Source: Candidatus Omnitrophota bacterium
GTDB taxonomy: Bacteria; Omnitrophota; Gorgyraeia; 2-01-FULL-45-10
Direction of reading: 5' to 3'
Length of the DNA stretch: 21,338 nucleotides
Assembly: GCA_003140915.1 (NCBI GenBank)
Contig: PLLI01000107.1
Span: forward strand, 3,471 to 24,808
Shown: positions 17,048-21,338 of the stretch, piece after piece
Layout of the letters: every line of letters starts with the position of its first letter
Numbering within the stretch: position 1 is the first letter of the stretch
Made by a program: the position numbers and the translations under genes
Notes under the pieces: generated by a model
Database searches by the model: none
The model's input: the letters and a program-made list of their open reading frames with translations, nothing else
What the model was told of the DNA's origin: nothing

Positions 17048-17090
17048 CATTCCAAAAGCTTAATTCCTGAATTTCCACCCCTCTTTTTAA

Positions 17091-17144
17091 TTCACAAAAA
17101 GTTCACATTTCTTTAAGAATCCCGTCATTTTGAAAAGCTATACT
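17091..17144 (+). promoter_or_regulatory. Predicted PhoB-activated promoter of the small-protein/porin unit
   Basis: TTCACA occurs at 17091-17096 and 17102-17107 (5-bp spacer, 11-bp period), with a weaker third copy TTAAGA in register at 17113-17118. A -10 hexamer TATACT lies at 17139-17144, 48 bases from the first repeat, and there is no recognisable -35. Spacing and sequence match the pstS promoter almost exactly (17 of 18 bases over the two repeats). Direct repeats with an 11-bp period are the hallmark of Pho boxes. Confidence 0.7.
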
Positions 17145-17151
17145 TATGAGT

Positions 17152-17259
17152 ATGGTAAAGACAATTTTAAAAATGACGGAGGCCGTATCCACTTACTTAA
17201 AAAAAATCTGGTATGAGGAGATGGAAAACATTGACCTGTTTTACAGGCAATACTCGTAA
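17152..17259 (+). CDS. Possible 35-37-aa leader or small protein at the Pho promoter
   Basis: An open frame runs from ATG 17146 or 17152 to TAA 17257-17259. From 17152 it encodes 35 residues, basic at the N-terminus (MVKTILKMTEAVSTYLKK) and rich in Tyr and Glu later. The ATG at 17152 lies 7 bases after the -10 box, where transcription should begin, so translation would be leaderless, as for the hydrolase at 3438. There is no Shine-Dalgarno. It might instead be untranslated leader of the next gene. I recognise no family. Confidence 0.3.
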   Translation: MVKTILKMTEAVSTYLKKIWYEEMENIDLFYRQYS

Positions 17260-17294
17260 GATACGCTCCAAGCTGAAAAGAAAGGAGGTGAAAG

Positions 17295-17501
17295 ATGATG
17301 TTCGGTAACGAATTGACAATAGGGAGCATTAGAGCCCAATCAAATCGTCTGAAAGAGATCCTCGCGCAACTGGAGAGCGATGAGCGCTGGCATGAAAACA
17401 GCAATTATTATGCCACAGAGATCCATGATGTGGAAAGGCATCTGAGGATGATCCGGAAGATAGACTTTGAAAGGGCGATAGATAAATGTAATGTTTATTA
17501 A
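17295..17501 (+). CDS. Small 68-aa protein, function unknown
   Basis: A very strong Shine-Dalgarno, AAAGGAGGTGA (17280-17290), precedes two consecutive ATG codons; the ATG at 17295 has 4 bases of spacing and the one at 17298 has 7. The product is hydrophilic and helical, rich in Glu, Arg and His (RLKEILAQLESDERWHEN, about 18-35), with one cysteine near the C-terminus and no signal peptide. It lies downstream of the predicted Pho promoter and 62 bases before the porin, so it is probably co-expressed in phosphate limitation. I do not recognise the family. Confidence 0.65.
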   Translation: MMFGNELTIGSIRAQSNRLKEILAQLESDERWHENSNYYATEIHDVERHLRMIRKIDFERAIDKCNVY

Positions 17502-17563
17502 AGGCGAAAACACCGGTTGAAATAATAGATGAAGAATACCAAATAAATAAGGAGAATAGGAAA

Positions 17564-19063
17564 ATGAAAAGGCTACTACTAATATTGTGTTTAGTAGTTT
17601 CGTTCGTGCCGATCGGCGGGGCACAGGCCCTGGCGGGTGAGATGGATATCTTAGTGCAGAAGTTAGTCGAAAAGAATGTCTTGACCCCATCAGAGGCGCA
17701 GATCGTAGTTGATGAGACGAAGGTCCAGGTGGCCAAGGAGCTTGCCAACGGGGAGTCGCTATCAGTCCCCGATTGGACGCAGAGGATCAAGTGGGGCGGC
17801 GATGTCAGGTTCAGGACGCAGGAAGATTGGGGCAAGGCGCGTTCGGATTATAACGGTAACGCCGGAGGCTCGGCCGGGACCGCCACTATAACAAATCCGG
17901 GATCTACCGGAACATTGCTTGCGGACCAGCGTTTAAGGGAAAGAGTCCGCGGCAGGTTCTATATGGAAGGCAAGGTCAATGACTTCACGACTGCCGCTGT
18001 AAGAATTGCGGGCGGCGCTTCCAGCAATAGATCCACAAACGATACGCTGGGCTCTACTTCAACGCCTGGAGGGTCATCTGGTTTAACATCAAATTATTTT
18101 GAAAAAGCTCCCGTCTTCTTTGATTACTACTACATAAAATTCGAGGCACCCAGAGAAGTGATCAGAGATTACGGTAAATACTTTAACGATTTTAAGCTAT
18201 GGTTGGGGAGGTTCCCCATTCCCTTTAATTATTCGGAACTTGTATGGGATCCTGATACCAACCCAAGCGGCATAGCGGTCCAATACGTTTCTCCAGATAT
18301 TAAAATAGGAGCTCTGCCGTCTACTAACATCTATGGTAATTTGGGAATGTTCTGGCTCGATGAATCGGCATCTTACTCGGCCGATCCGATGCTGTTTGGT
18401 TATCAGGTAGGAGCGAAGACCGAAACATTCGGTCCATTCGGCAGTGTTCTTGATATCTCGACCGCATTCTACGATTTTGCGAATATGCAGGATAAAAATT
18501 CGACTATAAATAGCTCGTCCAGCGCTGGAACCAACACCCGTATGTGGGCGCAAAATGGTGATGCAGGAGGTTTCGGCAACTATAGATACGAGTACAATGT
18601 TTTCGATGTCCTGCTGAGCCTCGATAACTCCAAGATCATGGATTTTGAGTTCCCGCACGGTTTCTATGCAGATTTCATACACAATACGGCTGCTCCAAGC
18701 GAAAATAACGGTGCTTTGATCGGTGCATATATAGGTAAGAAGAAGATAAAGAATCCCGGAGATTGGAAAGTAAGGGGTGAGTGGAGATACATCGAACGCG
18801 ATTCAGTGCCGGACTTTATGCCGGATTCCGATTTCTATGGCTTTGGCACATTTACGAGTTCCACCGTGGCGCTTAATGCCGGTAATAACGGTTTGCCGGC
18901 TGAAGGAGGAACAAACGGTAAAGGTATCAATTTGGCCCTAGAATACCAGCTCTTTAAAAACACCGCGCTCAATTTTGAGTATTACTGGATGGAGCCCATA
19001 GAATCATGGGATAAGACAGACCCATGGAATGAGCTGCAGATAGACGTTATCACGAAGTTCTAA
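17564..19063 (+). CDS. Outer-membrane porin, probably phosphate-starvation induced
   Basis: The 499-aa protein starts with a signal peptide (about 1-24, ending ALAG), then a short helical segment (EMDILVQKLVEKNVLTPSEA, 26-45) of the kind found before the barrel in putative porins. The rest is rich in aromatic-alternating beta strands and Gly/Asn/Ser loops from WGGDVRFRTQ (77-86) onward. It ends in Phe, the usual signal for the outer-membrane assembly machinery. It resembles the putative porin family (Porin_5-like) rather than OprP/OprO. AAGGAG at 17549-17554 is its ribosome binding site. Its place between phoBR and pstS, behind a TTCACA-repeat promoter, suggests uptake of phosphate or phosphorylated compounds, but selectivity is not visible. 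No terminator separates it from the pstS promoter three bases after its stop. Confidence 0.85.
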   Translation: MKRLLLILCLVVSFVPIGGAQALAGEMDILVQKLVEKNVLTPSEAQIVVDETKVQVAKELANGESLSVPDWTQRIKWGGDVRFRTQEDWGKARSDYNGNAGGSAGTATITNPGSTGTLLADQRLRERVRGRFYMEGKVNDFTTAAVRIAGGASSNRSTNDTLGSTSTPGGSSGLTSNYFEKAPVFFDYYYIKFEAPREVIRDYGKYFNDFKLWLGRFPIPFNYSELVWDPDTNPSGIAVQYVSPDIKIGALPSTNIYGNLGMFWLDESASYSADPMLFGYQVGAKTETFGPFGSVLDISTAFYDFANMQDKNSTINSSSSAGTNTRMWAQNGDAGGFGNYRYEYNVFDVLLSLDNSKIMDFEFPHGFYADFIHNTAAPSENNGALIGAYIGKKKIKNPGDWKVRGEWRYIERDSVPDFMPDSDFYGFGTFTSSTVALNAGNNGLPAEGGTNGKGINLALEYQLFKNTALNFEYYWMEPIESWDKTDPWNELQIDVITKF

Positions 19064-19065
19064 AG

Positions 19066-19119
19066 TTCACAATAAGTTCACATATTTGTTACATGAATAA
19101 CACTGAAAATTGTTATAAT
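19066..19119 (+). promoter_or_regulatory. Predicted PhoB-activated promoter of pstS
   Basis: TTCACA lies at 19066-19071 and 19077-19082 with a 5-base spacer. Weaker copies in the same 11-base register are GTTACA (19088-19093) and AACACT (19099-19104). A perfect -10 TATAAT is at 19114-19119, 48 bases from the first repeat, and no -35 is apparent. The predicted start near 19126 gives a 30-base leader ending in AAGGAG (19143-19148) before the pstS ATG. Confidence 0.78.
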
Positions 19120-19155
19120 AAAAGAAAGTCCAGATCTTGGACAAGGAGAATAGCA

Positions 19156-20097
19156 ATGAAGAGATATTTGCATGCTCTGACATTAGTTGCAGCATTGTTA
19201 TTCTGCGCCAATATGGCCATGGCCGCGAATAGCGACATGGTGCAGATAAAAGGGTCAGATACCCTTATAAATTTGGTGCAGAAGTTGGCGGAAGTATATA
19301 TGCAGAAGCACCCGGGTGCGAGCATTGCTGTGACCGGCGGTGGGTCGGGCACTGGGATCGCGGCCCTGGTTAATAGAAAATGCGACATAGCGGACGCATC
19401 CCGAGGGATCAAAGCATCGGAAGTGGCGGATGCTAACTCTAAAGGCATCGATCCTAAGAGAGTGATTGTCGCTATCGATGGGCTCTCTGTAATAGTCAAC
19501 GCCCAGAATCCAGTAACTAAGCTGACGGTGGACCAGATCGGTAAGATATATAGAGGAGAAGCGAAGAGCTGGAGCGAATTTGGCGGTAACGATTCGCCGA
19601 TAACTCTATATGGAAGACAATCGAACTCCGGAACATACGATTTCATGAAAGAGAACGTGATGAAAGGTGAATACGCCTCGAGCATGAAGTCTATGAACGG
19701 CAATGCGCAAATCATAGAGGCCGTTAAACAAGACGCCTCCGGCATAGGATATGTGGGAGTGGGTTATGCCCAGAGTGCGACTGGGATCGCGGTTCTGAAA
19801 GTTGCTGTAAATCCGTCGATGGGGTATTACGATCCATTCAACGCCATCGATGTCAAGACCGGCAAATATCCTATCACAAGGCCGCTCAACCAGTATTTGA
19901 ATGGTATGCCTAAAGGGCTCGCGAAGGACTTTATAAATTTCGAGTTGAGCTCTGAAGGACAGGCAATAGTTGAGAAAGAAGGGTTCTACCAGATACCGGA
20001 AGAATACCAAAAATATAATGATGGAACTCTCGGTATGACAAATGTGGTGAGGGGCGGCTCAGAGAACAAATCTGTAGAAGGCCAGTATTCAAAATAA
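19156..20097 (+). CDS. pstS: Phosphate ABC transporter substrate-binding protein
   Basis: The ATG at 19156 follows AAGGAG and begins a Sec signal peptide ending NMAMA (19-23). An in-frame ATG at 19093 lies upstream of the predicted transcription start and is rejected. The mature periplasmic protein of about 290 residues carries the phosphate-binding loops GSDT (33-36), GGGSGTG (61-67) and RQSNSGTYDF (154-163), with SRGI (82-85) also typical of PstS. There is no lipobox cysteine at the cleavage site, so it should be soluble in a periplasm. It captures orthophosphate for the PstC/PstA channel encoded next. The -10, leader and repeats upstream indicate phosphate-starvation control. Confidence 0.95.
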   Translation: MKRYLHALTLVAALLFCANMAMAANSDMVQIKGSDTLINLVQKLAEVYMQKHPGASIAVTGGGSGTGIAALVNRKCDIADASRGIKASEVADANSKGIDPKRVIVAIDGLSVIVNAQNPVTKLTVDQIGKIYRGEAKSWSEFGGNDSPITLYGRQSNSGTYDFMKENVMKGEYASSMKSMNGNAQIIEAVKQDASGIGYVGVGYAQSATGIAVLKVAVNPSMGYYDPFNAIDVKTGKYPITRPLNQYLNGMPKGLAKDFINFELSSEGQAIVEKEGFYQIPEEYQKYNDGTLGMTNVVRGGSENKSVEGQYSK

Positions 20098-20122
20098 AAA
20101 GTTAAGGAAGGTTAAGCAGGCC

Positions 20123-21010
20123 ATGGCTCATCATAAATTAAAAGAAAAAATGATCCATGGCCTGTTCCTGCTGAACGGCATATTTGTCGTAATAGTCTTG
20201 TCCGGAATATTCGCCATACTTGTCTATACGTCGATTCCGGCGTTCAAAGAGATAAAGTTAGGCCAATTTTTATTCAGCGCGGTCTGGAACCCTACAGCTA
20301 CATTTGTTGCGCCGTCTTATGGCATAGCTTCGATGCTGGTAAGCACCTTGATGGTAGCGATAGGTGCTATGGCGATAGCCGTTCCCCTCGGGATAGGGAC
20401 CGCGGCCTATCTTTCGGACGTCGCGGACCAGCGCGTCAGGGAGATAGCAAAACCGGTCATCGAAATACTTGCCGGCATACCTTCGGTCGTTATCGGATTT
20501 TTAGGTATTGTCCTCGTCGGGCCGGTAATAGCGAAAGTCTTCCACGTATCGAACGGCTTGAATGCGTTGAACGGCTCGATACTTTTGGCCGTTATGGCGC
20601 TTCCTACTATAATCAGCCTGTCGGAAGACGCGCTGAAGAGCGTTCCTAAGTCTTACGAAGAAGCTTCGCTTGCCCTCGGCGCGACTCACTGGCAGACGCT
20701 GATGAGGGTAAAGATACCGGCCGCACTCTCGGGGGTTATAGCCGCCTGCATGTTGGGGATGGGAAGGGCTATCGGAGAGACTATGACGGTGCTCATGGCT
20801 ACGGGGTGCGCCATAGCGATGCCGAGAAGTTTTTTGGATTCGGTAGAGACCATGACGTCAACTATTGCGATAGAATTGGGCGAAGTTCCATACAACACAA
20901 CGCACTACTATGCCCTTTTCGCGATCGGTTTGACATTATTTATAATCACCTTTATAGTGAATATGGTTTCCGACATAGTGCTGCATAAATATCAGAAGGT
21001 CCTGAAGTGA
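20123..21010 (+). CDS. pstC: Phosphate ABC transporter permease PstC
   Basis: This 295-aa inner-membrane permease has six predicted helices, the first near residues 12-35. The ABC permease EAA loop is visible as SYEEASLALGATHWQTLMRV (175-194), and GIPSVVIGFLGI (113-124) and GRAIGETMTVLMATG (229-243) are typical of PstC. The ATG at 20123 has AAGGAAGG 11 bases upstream; an in-frame ATG at 20150 is an alternative start. Its TGA overlaps the GTG of pstA (GTGA). It forms the phosphate channel with PstA, energised by PstB, which should lie beyond the window. Confidence 0.95.
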   Translation: MAHHKLKEKMIHGLFLLNGIFVVIVLSGIFAILVYTSIPAFKEIKLGQFLFSAVWNPTATFVAPSYGIASMLVSTLMVAIGAMAIAVPLGIGTAAYLSDVADQRVREIAKPVIEILAGIPSVVIGFLGIVLVGPVIAKVFHVSNGLNALNGSILLAVMALPTIISLSEDALKSVPKSYEEASLALGATHWQTLMRVKIPAALSGVIAACMLGMGRAIGETMTVLMATGCAIAMPRSFLDSVETMTSTIAIELGEVPYNTTHYYALFAIGLTLFIITFIVNMVSDIVLHKYQKVLK

Positions 21011-21338
21011 AGAAAACTCAGATCAGCCAGGTACTGGGATTTAGTATTTTGAGAGGATGCGTTTTAACGGTATTGGCCATTCTCGTAATAATTTTATACG
21101 ATATCGTCAGTAAAGGAGCATGCAAGATAAATTGGGAATTCCTGACTTCCATGCCCAGGAACGGCATGACGGAAGGCGGAATATTACCGGCCATCGTAGG
21201 GACTTTTTTAGTTACGGTCATTACCGCCATTCTATCGATCCCGCTGGGCATGGGATGCGCGATATATTTGAATGAGTATGCGGGGGACAGTAAAATTACC
21301 AGGCTGATTCGCATGTCGATAAGAAATTTAGCCGGGGT
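21007..21338 (+). CDS. pstA: Phosphate ABC transporter permease PstA, 3' end missing
   Basis: The frame begins at GTG 21007, overlapping the pstC stop by four bases, with AGAAGG upstream, and stays open to the window edge (110 complete codons). The first helix is at about 11-33. Conserved PstA features are INWEFLTSMPR, then GGILPAIVGTFLVTVITA and PLGMGCAIYLNEYAGD. The last codons read RNLAG, matching the start of the LAGVPSIV motif of the family. It completes the PstCA channel. Confidence 0.93.
   Translation, partial: MKKTQISQVLGFSILRGCVLTVLAILVIILYDIVSKGACKINWEFLTSMPRNGMTEGGILPAIVGTFLVTVITAILSIPLGMGCAIYLNEYAGDSKITRLIRMSIRNLAG

Noticed and set aside
17091..17107. TTCACA repeats as part of a CRISPR-like or mobile repeat
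   Set aside because: The units are only 6 bases with 5-base spacers and sit at promoters, as expected for an operator.
19093..19155. Longer pstS start at ATG 19093
   Set aside because: It lies upstream of the predicted transcription start and before the signal peptide.
19113..19745. A 210-codon open frame on the minus strand inside pstS
   Set aside because: It is a shadow of a well-conserved gene, with no family features.

Overview
The window reads as ordinary chromosomal DNA from an uncultured bacterium with a Gram-negative-type envelope. The evidence is a predicted outer-membrane porin ending in Phe and several Sec signal peptides. ATA (Ile) and AGG (Arg) codons are frequent, and no gene looks like a close copy of a well-studied model protein. 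This style fits candidate phyla such as Omnitrophota, but that placement is an inference. I see no rRNA, tRNA, CRISPR array, phage gene or transposase. Genes are tightly packed; many overlap by 4 bases (ATGA or GTGA).

Layout. (1) 1-3395: the 3' part of a giant extracellular mosaic protein (TolB-like repeats, an IPT/TIG domain, FN3 domains, a second propeller-like repeat set interrupted by an insertion, a terminal Ig/cadherin-like domain). (2) 3438-9496, plus strand: a probable operon of alpha/beta hydrolase, glpK, a GlpA-type FAD/[2Fe-2S] glycerol-3-phosphate dehydrogenase, a GlpB-like FAD/NAD oxidoreductase, a DUF1667 protein and an exported MsrA-MsrB fusion. The first five form a plausible route from acylglycerol to dihydroxyacetone phosphate. 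The promoter TATAAT lies 8 nt before the hydrolase ATG, suggesting a leaderless message. A perfect 21-bp palindrome separates glpB from DUF1667. (3) 9486-10400, minus strand: a polyprenyl diphosphate synthase. Divergent from it, 10436-14476 holds a UbiA/MenA-like prenyltransferase, an NDH-2-like flavoprotein, a divergent CaCA-type cation exchanger, a small exported coiled-coil protein and a TPR protein. The isoprenoid, prenyltransferase and flavoprotein genes together suggest quinone or other prenylated-lipid metabolism. (4) 14537-end, plus strand: a phosphate-starvation region with a PhoB-type regulator, a PhoR-type kinase, a short ORF and a 68-aa small protein, a porin, pstS, pstC and the start of pstA.

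The strongest regulatory observation is in region 4. Two promoters, one upstream of the small-protein/porin unit and one upstream of pstS, carry the same direct repeat TTCACA-N5-TTCACA. Each has a -10 hexamer exactly 48 nt after the first T of the repeat, and neither has a recognisable -35. This looks like the recognition site of the neighbouring PhoB-type regulator, so the window would contain both a local Pho regulon and its regulator. Two perfect 13-bp hairpins separate the phoR gene from the first of these promoters.

I do not see an obviously new defence or mobile system. The most novel material is the pair of small genes under the predicted Pho promoter, the unexplained electron route of the GlpA/GlpB/DUF1667 cassette, and the architecture of the giant protein.
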